Positions 45,493 to 55,660 of a DNA stretch of 64,000 nt are shown here, in pieces. The DNA is from Micromonospora echinaurantiaca. Lineage in GTDB: Bacteria; Actinomycetota; Actinomycetes; Mycobacteriales; Micromonosporaceae. The stretch covers positions 4,765,001 through 4,829,000 of the forward strand of contig NZ_LT607750.1 of assembly GCF_900090235.1 (NCBI RefSeq), written 5' to 3'. Both the position numbers and the translations under genes were made by a program. Position 1 is the stretch's first letter. The number at the start of each line of letters is the position of its first letter. Under the pieces are notes generated by a model, which ran no database searches, was not told where the DNA came from, and saw only the letters and a list, made by a program, of their open reading frames with translations.

Positions 45493-46857
45493 TCAGAGGC
45501 GTTCGAAGCCACGGACCAGTTCCCAGTCGGTGACGGCGGCGTCGAAGGCGGTCAGCTCGACCCGGGCGTGGTTGGCGTAGTGAGCGACCACCTCGGCGCC
45601 GAAGGCCTCGGCGGCCAGGGACGAGTCCGCCCAGAGGGCGAGGGCGTCGCGCAGCGTGCCGGGCACCCGCTCGGCGGCCCGGTCGTCGTAGGCGTTGCCG
45701 GTGCACTCCTCACCCAGCGGCAGTTCCCGTTCGATGCCGTGCACCGCCCCGGCGATCAACGCCGCGATGGCCAGGTACGGGTTCACGTCCGCCCCGGGCA
45801 CCCGGTTCTCCACCCGCATGCCCTGGCCGTGGCCGACCAGCCGCAGCGCGCAGGTGCGGTTGTCGGTGCCCCAGCGCAGCGCGGTCGGGGCGAACGAGCC
45901 GGGCTGGTAGCGCTTGTAGGAGTTGACGTTCGGGGCGAAGAGGAGGCTGAACTCGCGCATGGTGGCCAGCAGCCCGGCCAGCACCCGCTGCCCGGTCACC
46001 GACAGGTGCGCCGGGCCGTCGCCGAGCAGGGCCGACCGGCCGGCGGTGTCGCGCAGCGAGAAGTGGATGTGGCAGGAGTTGCCCTCGCGGGCGTTCGGCT
46101 TGGCCATGAAGGTGATCGACATGCCCTCCTGGGCGGCGATCTCCTTCGCCCCGTTCTTGTAGATGACGTGGTGGTCGGCGCAGGCCACCGCCTCGTCGTA
46201 GCGGAAGGCGATCTCGTGCTGGCCGAGGTTGCACTCGCCCTTGGCGCTCTCCGGGGTCAGCCCGGCACCGGCCATCTCCCGCCGGATCCGGCGCAGCAGC
46301 GGCTCCACCCGGGCGGTGCCGAGCAGCGAGTAGTCCACGTTGTACTGGTTGGCGGGGGTGAGATCGCGGTAGCCGCGCCGCCACGCCTGCTCGTACGAGT
46401 CGCGGTACAGCACGAACTCCAGCTCGGTGCCGGCGTACGCGGTCAGCCCGTGCTCGGCGAGCCGCTCCACCTGCCGGCGCAGGATCTGCCGGGGCGAGGC
46501 GATCACCGGCCCGGCCCCGTCCAGCCAGGCCAGGTCGGCCAGCACCAGGGCGGTGCCCGGCTGCCAGGGCACCCGGCGCAGGGTGTCGAAGTCGGGCAGC
46601 ATGGCGAAGTCGCCGTAGCCCCGCTCCCAGCCGGACATGGCGTACCCGTCAACGGTGTTCATGTCCACGTCGACCGCGAGCAGGTAGTTGCACCCCTCGC
46701 TGCCGTGCGCGACCACCTGGTCCAGGAAGTAGGGCGCGTGGAACCGCTTGCCCTGCAACCGGCCCTGCATGTCGACCAGGGCCAGCACCACCGTGTCGAT
46801 CTCGTGCTCGGCGACGGCGACCCGCAGTTGTTCCAATGTGAGCGGCGCTCTCCTCAT
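45493..46857 (-). CDS. Glutamine-synthetase-like gamma-glutamyl-amine ligase
   Basis: 454 residues from the ATG at 46857 (GGAGG 7 nt upstream). Beta-grasp part near VVLALVDMQGRLQGKRFHAP; catalytic domain with TELEFVLYRDSYEQAWRRG, GECNLGQHEIAF, GNSCHIHFSLRD and NRTCALRLVGHG. It resembles the GlnA3/GlnA4/PuuA group that glutamylates amines, not true nitrogen-assimilation GSI: the adenylylation Tyr segment is absent. The permease and degradation genes around it support a catabolic role. Whether the amine is a polyamine or ethanolamine cannot be proven from sequence. Confidence 0.85.
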   Translation of the reverse strand: MRRAPLTLEQLRVAVAEHEIDTVVLALVDMQGRLQGKRFHAPYFLDQVVAHGSEGCNYLLAVDVDMNTVDGYAMSGWERGYGDFAMLPDFDTLRRVPWQPGTALVLADLAWLDGAGPVIASPRQILRRQVERLAEHGLTAYAGTELEFVLYRDSYEQAWRRGYRDLTPANQYNVDYSLLGTARVEPLLRRIRREMAGAGLTPESAKGECNLGQHEIAFRYDEAVACADHHVIYKNGAKEIAAQEGMSITFMAKPNAREGNSCHIHFSLRDTAGRSALLGDGPAHLSVTGQRVLAGLLATMREFSLLFAPNVNSYKRYQPGSFAPTALRWGTDNRTCALRLVGHGQGMRVENRVPGADVNPYLAIAALIAGAVHGIERELPLGEECTGNAYDDRAAERVPGTLRDALALWADSSLAAEAFGAEVVAHYANHARVELTAFDAAVTDWELVRGFERL

Positions 46858-46950
46858 CCGCGGGCCTCCATCACCAAGGTCTACCGGCAGTACACGATCA
46901 CCGTCAATGCCCGCCGGCCGGGTGCCGGCAAACCGCCGCCCGGCCGTCAC

Positions 46951-48558
46951 TCACGCCGGCTCGTCGGCCCGATCGCCGTCCGCCCGATCGCCGTCGGCCG
47001 CGGCCCGGGGCGCCGGCAGGTCGACGGTACGCACCGGGCCGGTGAACCACCGCCGGGCCGAGGCGTACCACCAGAGCGCCACCAGCAGCAGCACCCCGCC
47101 CACCGCGATCGGCGCGTAGTTCACCGCCGACCAGGTGAAGTCGGGGTTGCCGGGCACCCCGGCGGGAACGATCGGCAGCACGAAGTAGATCGAGATCACC
47201 GCGATCTCGATCACCGCCATCCAGCCGAGCAGCTTGTACCGCGGGCCGAGCGTCCACGGCCCCGGGACGAATCGGTCCCCCATCCGCAGCCGCAGGTAGA
47301 TGGGGATGATGAAGGAGAGGTAGAGCCCGATCACCGCGACCGACACCACCGCGTAGAAGGCGACCGGGATGCCGTCCGGGCTCTGGTAGAGGGCGGGCAG
47401 GGTGAGCACCAGGCCGGCCAGGGTGGCCCCGATGATCGCGTTCCCCGGGGTGCCGTTGCGGTCCACCCGGGACCAGAGCCGCCAGCCCGGTACGGCCCGG
47501 TCCCGGCTGAACGCGTACGCCATCCGGCTCATCGAGGTCACGCAGCTCATCCCGCAGAAGAACTGCCCGATGGTGGAGATGATGATGACCGTCTTGAAGA
47601 AGAACGGGGTCAGCGCGGACTCGAAGATCGCGCCGGAGAAGCCACCCGCCGCGTTGACCGCCTCGACGTCGGTGGCGGCGAAGAGGAAGGCCAGCAGCAG
47701 GATCCAGCCGCCGACGGCGGAGTAGAAGATCGACTGCCACAGGCCGCGGGCGGCGGCCTGGGAAGCGCCGCGGGTCTCCTCGGAGACGTGCGCGCAGGCG
47801 TCGAAGCCGGTGATCGTGTACTGGGTGAGCAGGAAGCCCAGCGGCAGCACGTAGAACCAGAAGGTCAGCCCGCTGGTGTCGCCGTCGCCGAAGCCGGAGT
47901 TGTTGAACCGCTCGGTGAAGACGAACTGGAAGCTCTGGTGGTCGTCCGGGACGAGGACCAGGATGGCCACCACGGCGGCCGCGCCGGCCACGTGCCACCA
48001 GACCGACACGTTCTGGAGTACGTCGATGATCCGGTGCCCGAGGATGTTGATCAGCCCGTGCAGCACCAGGATGATCACGAAGAGGATGAACGCCTGCCGC
48101 AGCGTCCCCGCCCAGCCGTCGAAGAGCGCGGACAGGGTGAGGTTGAGGAACGTCGCGCAGCCGTAGTCGACCGACGCGGTGACCGCGACCAGGCCGATCA
48201 GGTTGAGCCAGCCGGTGAACCAGCCGTGCACCGGCCGGCCCATCCGCGCCGCCCACCAGTAGATCCCGCCCGCGGTCGGGTAGGCGCTGACCAGCTCGGC
48301 CAGGCAGAAGCCGATGATCAGGATGAACAGCGAGATGAGCGGCCAGCCCCAGGAGACCGCGACCGGCCCGCCGTTGTTCCACGCCTGGCCGAAGGTGGTG
48401 AAGCAGCCGGCCAGGATCGAGATGATGGAGAACGAGATGGCGAAGTTGGAAAAGCCGCTCCACTTGCGGCGCAGCTCCTGCTTGTAGCCGAGTTCGGCGA
48501 GTCGTCGGGCGTCGTCGTCCATCGGCTGCTCGGCGGTCGGCGCGGGCGTCGTGGCCAC
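46951..48558 (-). CDS. APC-family amino acid/amine permease
   Basis: 535 residues with about 12 helices. The amphipathic N-terminus RRLAELGYKQELRRKWSGFS is typical of amino acid/GABA/choline permeases, and helix 1 carries FAISFSIISILAGCFTTFG. FDACAHVSEETRGASQAAAR is the conserved cytoplasmic loop. It should import the amine handled by the downstream genes. First gene of the operon, with GGAGG 6 nt before the GTG. Confidence 0.9.
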   Translation of the reverse strand: MATTPAPTAEQPMDDDARRLAELGYKQELRRKWSGFSNFAISFSIISILAGCFTTFGQAWNNGGPVAVSWGWPLISLFILIIGFCLAELVSAYPTAGGIYWWAARMGRPVHGWFTGWLNLIGLVAVTASVDYGCATFLNLTLSALFDGWAGTLRQAFILFVIILVLHGLINILGHRIIDVLQNVSVWWHVAGAAAVVAILVLVPDDHQSFQFVFTERFNNSGFGDGDTSGLTFWFYVLPLGFLLTQYTITGFDACAHVSEETRGASQAAARGLWQSIFYSAVGGWILLLAFLFAATDVEAVNAAGGFSGAIFESALTPFFFKTVIIISTIGQFFCGMSCVTSMSRMAYAFSRDRAVPGWRLWSRVDRNGTPGNAIIGATLAGLVLTLPALYQSPDGIPVAFYAVVSVAVIGLYLSFIIPIYLRLRMGDRFVPGPWTLGPRYKLLGWMAVIEIAVISIYFVLPIVPAGVPGNPDFTWSAVNYAPIAVGGVLLLVALWWYASARRWFTGPVRTVDLPAPRAAADGDRADGDRADEPA

Positions 48559-48599
48559 TGCACACCTCCTCGAGGCGGATCCCCGGTGCGAGTGGGCAA

Positions 48600-48628
48600 A
48601 GTGTCGTCCCGCCGATCAAGGCGGTCAA
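48600..48628 (-). promoter_or_regulatory. Promoter of the amine-utilisation operon
   Basis: On the minus strand TTGACC (48628-48623), 17-bp spacer and GACACT (48605-48600). The spacer contains an inverted repeat CCGCC-GATCAA-GGCGG (48609-48624), a possible regulator site overlapping the -35. Confidence 0.5.
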
Positions 48629-48798
48629 TACGTCACGGGTGGGAATGTCACCGCCGGCCGGGCTAATTCCGTTGCCGGCCCGGGTCGCCGGGGCGCATCC
48701 TTGACCTCGTGACCAGGCCCGATCGCGACGGGCCGACGCCGGGCGCTCGGACCGCCCCGGCACCGCGGCGGCGCGGGGCACGTCACCTCTCTCTCACC

Positions 48799-48817
48799 GT
48801 ACGGCGGTGCGCCGTAC
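48799..48817 (-). terminator. Hairpin after the DUF456 gene
   Basis: GTACGGCG-GTG-CGCCGTAC, perfect 8-bp stem, 31 nt past the DUF456 stop. Confidence 0.5.
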
Positions 48818-48848
48818 CCGACACCCGCCCCGCGCCGCCACCCCGCCG

Positions 48849-49349
48849 TCAGGTCAGCAGCAGCCCGGCGACCCAGAGGGCGGCGATGAGCAGGCCGGCG
48901 AGGAACTCGACCAGCATCGCCAGCCCGGCCGCCGCCACCGCCTGCTTCGTCGCCGGCCAGGCCAGCCGCGAGTCGCCCAGGCGCAACCGTTCCGCCGCCC
49001 ACACCCCGCCGACGAAGCCGAGCACCAGCCCGACCACCGGGACGACGAAGAAGCCGACCAGCCCCAGCAGCCCGCCGGCCAGCAGCGACGAGGTGGGCAC
49101 GCCGGTGCGCTTCAGGTTCCGCCCCGGCCAGGCGTACTTGACCACCGTCCCGCCGAGGGCCACCAGGGTGGCGGCGGCGAGCACCAGCCAACGGCCGCCG
49201 CCCGCGCCGCCGAAGAGCGCCCAGACCAGCACCCCGCCCCAGCACAGCGGCAGCGCCGGCAGGCCGGGCACCACCACCCCGGCCAGCCCGGCCAGGATGG
49301 CCAGCGCGGCGAGCACCGAGACGGCCGCCTGCGAGTCGGTCAGGCTCAT
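48849..49349 (-). CDS. DUF456 membrane protein
   Basis: 166 residues, four to five helices. DUF456 hallmarks: GLAGVVVPGLPALPLCWGGV near the N-terminus and the Gly-rich VGFFVVPVVGLVLGFVGGVW. The ATG overlaps the stop of the GGDEF-EAL gene as ATGA, so expression is coupled. Function of the family is unknown. Confidence 0.85.
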   Translation of the reverse strand: MSLTDSQAAVSVLAALAILAGLAGVVVPGLPALPLCWGGVLVWALFGGAGGGRWLVLAAATLVALGGTVVKYAWPGRNLKRTGVPTSSLLAGGLLGLVGFFVVPVVGLVLGFVGGVWAAERLRLGDSRLAWPATKQAVAAAGLAMLVEFLAGLLIAALWVAGLLLT

Positions 49350-51514
49350 GCCGCCACCTCTTTGCCGCGCAGCCGGGCGGTTATCCGGTCGGCCGGCATC
49401 GGCGGGCCGAAGAACCGGCCCTGCCCGGTGTCGCAGCGCAGCGCCCGCAGCCGCTCGGCCTGCACCGGGGTCTCCACCGCCTCGGCGGTGACCCAGAGCT
49501 CCAGCGCGTGCGCCAACCGGACCAGCGCGTCGACGATCCGTTCGTCCCGGTGGTCGGCGGCCGCCTCGACGGCGTCCCCACGGATCCCCTCCACGAACGG
49601 CCCGGCCAGCTTCACGCAGTGGATCGGCAGCCGGCGCAGGTACGCCAGGTTGGAGTAGCCGGTGCCGAAGTCGTCGATGGCCAGCCGTACGCCCAGCGCG
49701 GCGAGCCGGTGCAGCGACCGCAACGGCTCCCCCGCGGTGCCCATCACCGCGCTCTCGGTCAACTCCAGCTGCAGCAGCTCCGCCGGCAGCCCGGTGGTGG
49801 CCAGCGCGTCCGCGACGGTGTCCACGATGGCCGGGTCGTCGGCCTGCCGGGCGGCCAGGTTGACGCTCACCACCAGCCGCGCCTCGGGGAACTGGCGCCG
49901 CCACTGCTCGGCGTCCCGGCAGGCCTGCCGGAGCACCCACTCACCCAGCCGGACGATCAGCCCGGTCTCCTCGGCCAGCCCGATGAACCGGTCCGGCCCG
50001 ATCATGCCCAGCTCCGGGTGCTGCCAGCGGACCAGCGCCTCCACCGCGAGCATCGAGCCCTCCAACAGGGAGACGATGGGCTGGTACCGGAGCACGAACT
50101 CGCCCCGGTCCAGCGCGGCGGGCAGCCCGGCGGCGAGCGCGGAACGGGCGATGTCCCGGGCGCCACGCTCCGGGTCGTAGACCGCCCACCTGCCCCGCCC
50201 CTCGGCCTTGGCCCAGTACAGGGTGGTGTCCGCGGCCTTCATCAGCTCCGAGGCGCTGGTGCCGCCGACCGGGCACTCCACGATGCCGACGCTGGCCGAC
50301 ACGGCCAGCTGCTGGTCGCCGACGTGCACCGGGGCGGCGACCGCGGCCAGCGCGGCCTCGGCGACCGCCACCGCCTCGTCCATCCCGTCGCCGTCGTCGA
50401 CCAGGATGACGAACTCGTCGCCGCCCATCCGGGCGACCAGGTGGCCCCGGCTGGCCACCGACTCGGCCAGCCGTCGGGCGATCACGACCAGCAGGCGGTC
50501 GCCGAAGTCGTGGCCGAGGCTGTCGTTGATCGCCTTGAAGCCGTCCAGATCCAGGAAGCAGATCCCGACCCGGTGCTCGGGGGACGCGGCGTCGAAGATC
50601 CGGCCGAGCGTCTCGAAGAACAGCGTCCGGTTCGGCAGGCCGGTGAGCGGATCGTGCAGCGCCTGGAACCGCAGCCGCTGCTGGAGTTCGTACCGCTCGG
50701 TGATGTCCTCGATCATGGCCACGGTGAACCGGGGCCGGCCGTCGTGGTGCCGGATCAGCGACACGGCCAGGTCGGTCCAGAGCACGCTGCCGTCCTTGCG
50801 GTGGTAGCGCTTCTCCAGCCGGGCGGAGTCCTGCTTGCCCTCGACCAGTTCCTGGTAGAGCTCCCACATCTCGGGTGCGTCGTCGGCGTGGAACAGCGAC
50901 CCCACGTCCGTCTGCCGCAGCTCGTCGACGGAGTAGCCGAGCATGTCGGCGAACGCCTGGTTGACGTCGATGATCCGACCGTCCACCCCGGCGATGCCGA
51001 TCCCGATCGCCGCGCCGGTGAAGACCGCGCGGAACCGGGCCTCGCTGTCCCGCAGCGCCTGCTCCACCTCGTCCCGGGCCTGCCAGGCCGACCGGGCGAT
51101 CCGCTCCTGCTGGCTGAAGGTGCGGTCGCGCAGCGCCCGGGCGAAACCCTCGGCGAGCCCGCCCTGCAGGGCCGCGATCCGCCCGGTGGCCCCCTCTGGC
51201 CGCGCTCGGGCGGGCACCACCTCGGCGAGGAACCGGTCGCCGAGCGAGCGCACCGACCAGTCCAGCATCCGCGGCTCGGTCAGGTGCGCCTCGACCAGCG
51301 CCCGGCCGACCTCCTCGGCCGGCCGGGCGGAGAACCGTTCGGCGAGCAGGGCCTGGGCCAGCCGCACGGTGTGCACGAGCAGCAGCCGCTCGGTCTCGGC
51401 CGCGTCCAGCGGCACGAACCCGAGCCGGCGCAGCGCGCGGGCCCAGTCCGCCGCGTACCCCTGGGCGCCGGTCCGGCTGATCTCGTCCCCGCCGGGGTCC
51501 GGGACGGCGGCCAT
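49346..51514 (-). CDS. PAS-GGDEF-EAL cyclic-di-GMP protein
   Basis: 722 residues, soluble. An N-terminal helical region (1-155, with LLVHTVRLAQALLAERF) of the type found before PAS in actinobacterial c-di-GMP proteins; PAS 155-275; GGDEF 280-450 with intact GGDEF (364-368); EAL 455-715 with EAL (492-494), VNLAARQ, ELTES and DDFGTGYSNL. The usual KID motif reads KLA (635-637), losing an active-site Asp, so phosphodiesterase activity is doubtful. It may make c-di-GMP while using EAL as a sensor. It is 3 nt downstream of the DUF574 gene. Confidence 0.92.
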   Translation of the reverse strand: MAAVPDPGGDEISRTGAQGYAADWARALRRLGFVPLDAAETERLLLVHTVRLAQALLAERFSARPAEEVGRALVEAHLTEPRMLDWSVRSLGDRFLAEVVPARARPEGATGRIAALQGGLAEGFARALRDRTFSQQERIARSAWQARDEVEQALRDSEARFRAVFTGAAIGIGIAGVDGRIIDVNQAFADMLGYSVDELRQTDVGSLFHADDAPEMWELYQELVEGKQDSARLEKRYHRKDGSVLWTDLAVSLIRHHDGRPRFTVAMIEDITERYELQQRLRFQALHDPLTGLPNRTLFFETLGRIFDAASPEHRVGICFLDLDGFKAINDSLGHDFGDRLLVVIARRLAESVASRGHLVARMGGDEFVILVDDGDGMDEAVAVAEAALAAVAAPVHVGDQQLAVSASVGIVECPVGGTSASELMKAADTTLYWAKAEGRGRWAVYDPERGARDIARSALAAGLPAALDRGEFVLRYQPIVSLLEGSMLAVEALVRWQHPELGMIGPDRFIGLAEETGLIVRLGEWVLRQACRDAEQWRRQFPEARLVVSVNLAARQADDPAIVDTVADALATTGLPAELLQLELTESAVMGTAGEPLRSLHRLAALGVRLAIDDFGTGYSNLAYLRRLPIHCVKLAGPFVEGIRGDAVEAAADHRDERIVDALVRLAHALELWVTAEAVETPVQAERLRALRCDTGQGRFFGPPMPADRITARLRGKEVAA

Positions 51515-51517
51515 GGG

Positions 51518-52336
51518 TCAGCCGGCGGGCTGGTCGTACCGGGCGACGCCGCCGAAGGCGCCGAACCGCTCCGGGTGGTCGTCCACGTCGGACGGCGAGT
51601 CGGGCCGCCACAGCGGCATGTGCACCACGCCGGGCTCCAGGATGGTCCAGTCGCCGAAGAAGCCGGTGATCTCGGCCCGCGAGCGCAGGCTGATCTCGGT
51701 GTCGGTACGCGCCGAGAGCCGCTGCGCGTCGAGCATCTCCTGCGGCTGGTCCTCGTAGGTCGAGTGGGAGATCACCAGGTAGCTGCCCGGGGCGGCGGCC
51801 GCCCGCAGGGTGGCCAGGATCTCGCCGGGCCGGTCGGCGTCCGGGATGAAGTGCACCACCCCGGCCAGCAGGATGCCCAGCGGCCGGGTGAAGTCGAGCA
51901 GGTTCAGCTCCCGGGCCTCGGCGAGGATCCGCTCCGGCTCGCGCAGGTCGGCGTGGATCACCCCGGTCAGGTCGTTGCCGGCGAGCAGTTCGCGGCTGTG
52001 CGCCACCGCGACCGGGTCGATGTCGACGTAGACCACCCGCGCCTTCGGGTTGGCCGTCTGGGCCACCTCGTGCACGTTGCCCACGGTCGGGATGCCGGAG
52101 CCGATGTCGAGGAACTGGTCGATGCCGGCGTCGAGCAGCGCCCGGACGGCCCGGCGGAGGAACTCCCGGCCGGCGCGCATGGTGGCCGCGAGGTTCGGCG
52201 TCATGCTGGCGATCTGCTCGGCGAGCTGCCGGTCGATCTCGAAGTTGTGCGCCCCGCCCAGGAAGTAGTCGTACACCCGGGCCGCGCTCGGCCGGGAAAG
52301 GTCGATCTCGACGGGAAGTCCGTCCGGCATCTGCAC
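51518..52336 (-). CDS. DUF574 SAM-dependent methyltransferase
   Basis: 272 residues from the GTG at 52336; the ATG at 52330 is the alternative. N-terminal PSAARVYDYFLGGAHNFEID, then the SAM motif QFLDIGSGIPTVGNVHEV and VVYVDIDPVAVAHSREL are diagnostic of DUF574, a large actinobacterial family with unknown acceptors. Possibly cotranscribed with the c-di-GMP gene. Confidence 0.9.
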   Translation of the reverse strand: MQMPDGLPVEIDLSRPSAARVYDYFLGGAHNFEIDRQLAEQIASMTPNLAATMRAGREFLRRAVRALLDAGIDQFLDIGSGIPTVGNVHEVAQTANPKARVVYVDIDPVAVAHSRELLAGNDLTGVIHADLREPERILAEARELNLLDFTRPLGILLAGVVHFIPDADRPGEILATLRAAAAPGSYLVISHSTYEDQPQEMLDAQRLSARTDTEISLRSRAEITGFFGDWTILEPGVVHMPLWRPDSPSDVDDHPERFGAFGGVARYDQPAG

Positions 52337-52574
52337 TGTGGCACCCCAAGTCGTCGCCGCGGTGCGGGAGGGAACCGGTGCCGGGGACGCGTGCGGGGCA
52401 CGCGGCGGCCGCACCGGCCGACCCGCGGATCGTGTGGTGCTGACCACAATAGGCCCGACCGTCCCATTACGGGGAGCTCGGCCGGGCCGGCGGGAACGAC
52501 CCGCGGACCGGGCGGCGCGAACCGCCTCGCCCGGGCCGGGCAGCGCAGGCCCCGGTGCCGCGGGGCGCGGGAAG

Positions 52575-53780
<1,206 letters not shown>

Positions 53781-53886
53781 CGCGAGTCCTTCGGGGGTGG
53801 GAAGGGTGGGACGGGAGCGTCCACCGGGTCGCGGGGGGACGCCCGGCCGCCAGGATATCCACGCCCGGGGCCGATAGGTTGACGGC

Positions 53887-54852
53887 ATGACCCGGGCCCA
53901 GTTCAGCGCAGAGACCAGCGGCGGTGGCCAGTTCGTCCGACAGCCCAACCGGTTCACCGACCGGGTCACCCCGCACTCGACGTCCCCGCCCGGCGGCGGG
54001 CCGGACGAGCAGGGGCGTTGGCCGCTGGAGGCGGGCCGCTACCGGCTGATCTGGTGCCGGGCCTGCCCCTGGGCGCACCGGGCCCGGATCGTCCGCAACC
54101 TGCTCGGCCTGGCGGACGTCATCTCGCTGGGCACCGTCGACCCGATCCGGGACGAGCGGGGCTGGCGGTTCAGCCTCGACCCGGACGGGTTCGACCCGGT
54201 GCTGGGCATCGGCTTCCTCTCCGAGGCGTACCTGGTTACCGACCCGGACTACGCGGGGCGGGTGACCGTGCCGGCGCTGGTCGACACGCTCACCGGACGG
54301 GTGGTCACCAACGACTATCCGCAGCTCACCCTGGATCTCTCCACCGAGTGGCGGCGCTTTCACGCCCCCGACGCGCCGGATCTCTACCCGGTGCCGCTGC
54401 GTCCTGAGTTGGACGCGCTGATGGCGGAGATCCACCGGGACGTCAACAACGGCGTGTACCGGTGCGGCTTCGCCACCTCCCAGCAGGCGTACGACGAGGC
54501 GTTCCGGACGCTGTTCGCCCGGCTGGACGCGCTGTCCGAGCGGCTCGCCGGGCGCCGCTACCTGATGGGCGACGCGATCACCGAGGCGGACGTGCGACTG
54601 TTCACCACGCTGGTCCGTTTCGACGTGGCGTACCACGGCCACTTCAAGTGCAACCGGCAGAAGCTGACCGAGATGCCGGTGCTCTGGGCGTACGCCCGGG
54701 ACCTGTTCCAGACCCCTGGCTTCGGCGAGACGGTCGACTTCGACCACATCAAGCGGCACTACTACGCCACCCACGAGATGATCAACCCGACCCGGATCGT
54801 GCCGCTCGGCCCCGACCTGTCCGGCTGGACCACCCCGCACGGGCGTGGCTGA
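53887..54852 (+). CDS. Xi-class glutathione S-transferase-like / hydroquinone reductase
   Basis: 321 residues. It has the Xi-class active site RACPWAHRARIVRNLLGL with the nucleophilic Cys of CPWA, the thioredoxin-like TVPALVDTLTGRVVTNDYPQ, and the all-helical C-terminal domain (ITEADVRLFTTLVRFDVAYH). Xi-class enzymes reduce glutathionyl-hydroquinones in proteobacteria. Actinobacteria make mycothiol instead, so a mycothiol-linked role is likely. TAGGTT lies 6 nt before the ATG, a possible leaderless start. Confidence 0.88.
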   Translation: MTRAQFSAETSGGGQFVRQPNRFTDRVTPHSTSPPGGGPDEQGRWPLEAGRYRLIWCRACPWAHRARIVRNLLGLADVISLGTVDPIRDERGWRFSLDPDGFDPVLGIGFLSEAYLVTDPDYAGRVTVPALVDTLTGRVVTNDYPQLTLDLSTEWRRFHAPDAPDLYPVPLRPELDALMAEIHRDVNNGVYRCGFATSQQAYDEAFRTLFARLDALSERLAGRRYLMGDAITEADVRLFTTLVRFDVAYHGHFKCNRQKLTEMPVLWAYARDLFQTPGFGETVDFDHIKRHYYATHEMINPTRIVPLGPDLSGWTTPHGRG

Positions 54853-55498
54853 ACCGGCGCGGCGCGGCGGGATCGCGTCCCGGGCCGCCGCGGCGGTCGC
54901 CGCCGGCTGCACCGTGGCCGGAGCGGTCGCGGTGGCGGTCGCCGTGATCGCCGGTCCGGGTCCCGGCCTGACCGGGTACGTCAGCGAGGCCGGCATCGCC
55001 GGCACCGGCTACGCCCGGACGTACCGGATCGGCGTCTTTGCCCTGGCCACGGCGCTGTTGCTGCTGGCCGCGGCGCTGCCGCCGGCGCTGCGCGCGACCG
55101 CCGGGCTGCTCGCCGCGGGCGGGGTCTGCACGGTGATCTCCGGCGCGGTGACGTGCAGCGCCGGCTGCCCGCTGCCGCCGTTCGAGCGGGCCACCGTGGC
55201 GGACCTGGTGCACGGGAGCGCGAGCATCGCCGCGACCGCCTCCGTGGTGCTGGCGATGCTGGCGCTGCTGACCACTCCCGGCGCGCCCGCGGCGCTGCGC
55301 CGGATCGCCGGCCTGGGCGCGGTGCTGGCGGTGCCGCTGGCCGCCGCGATCGGGCTGGCGATCCTGCTGGTGGGGCGGGGCGGGCTGGTCGGCACGCTGG
55401 AGCGGCTGCTGCTCGCGGTGGTGGCCGGCTGGGGTCTGGTCACCGCGACCACGCTCGGGCTGGCAGCCGATCGTGACGGACGGGTCAACCGGCCATGA
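54845..55498 (+). CDS. DUF998 membrane protein
   Basis: 217 residues with about six helices, including VSEAGIAGTGYARTYRIGVF, the first-loop pattern of DUF998, and VADLVHGSASIAATASVVLA. Its GTG start overlaps the GST-like gene by 8 nt, so both are translated from one message. Function unknown. Confidence 0.8.
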   Translation: MAEPARRGGIASRAAAAVAAGCTVAGAVAVAVAVIAGPGPGLTGYVSEAGIAGTGYARTYRIGVFALATALLLLAAALPPALRATAGLLAAGGVCTVISGAVTCSAGCPLPPFERATVADLVHGSASIAATASVVLAMLALLTTPGAPAALRRIAGLGAVLAVPLAAAIGLAILLVGRGGLVGTLERLLLAVVAGWGLVTATTLGLAADRDGRVNRP

Positions 55499-55570
55499 CG
55501 GGCATGTAAGGACCGTCACGCCTGCCACTCCTTCCTCCGCCGGAACGGCGCGGAGTAGCCTCGGCAGGCG

Positions 55571-55660
55571 ATGACCAACGTCTGGCACCTGACCGTGCGC
55601 CTGTACGTCGACCTCCGACTGCAGGCCAGCGGCGTCTGTCCGGCGCAGCCGCTCTCCTGA
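55571..55660 (+). CDS. Short Cys-containing VDL-type leader peptide
   Basis: 29 codons from the ATG at 55571 to TGA at 55658-55660. It contains LTVRLYVDLRLQASGVC, matching the R-x-VDL...C pattern of the short leader peptides that precede sulfur and cysteine genes in many actinobacteria. A TAGCCT box lies 10 nt before the ATG, so it may be translated from a leaderless end. It ends 41 nt before the transporter ATG. Confidence 0.7.
   Translation: MTNVWHLTVRLYVDLRLQASGVCPAQPLS

Noticed and set aside
45493..46857. A nitrogen-assimilation glutamine synthetase (glnA)
   Set aside because: No adenylylation segment, and the neighbours are a permease, ALDH, SDR and gamma-glutamyl hydrolase, which indicate amine catabolism.
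43597..48666. A 1689-codon open frame on the plus strand
   Set aside because: It is antisense to the permease, ligase, ALDH and SDR genes, has a repetitive Arg/Gly/His/Pro composition and no domain. It is a by-product of high-GC codon usage.
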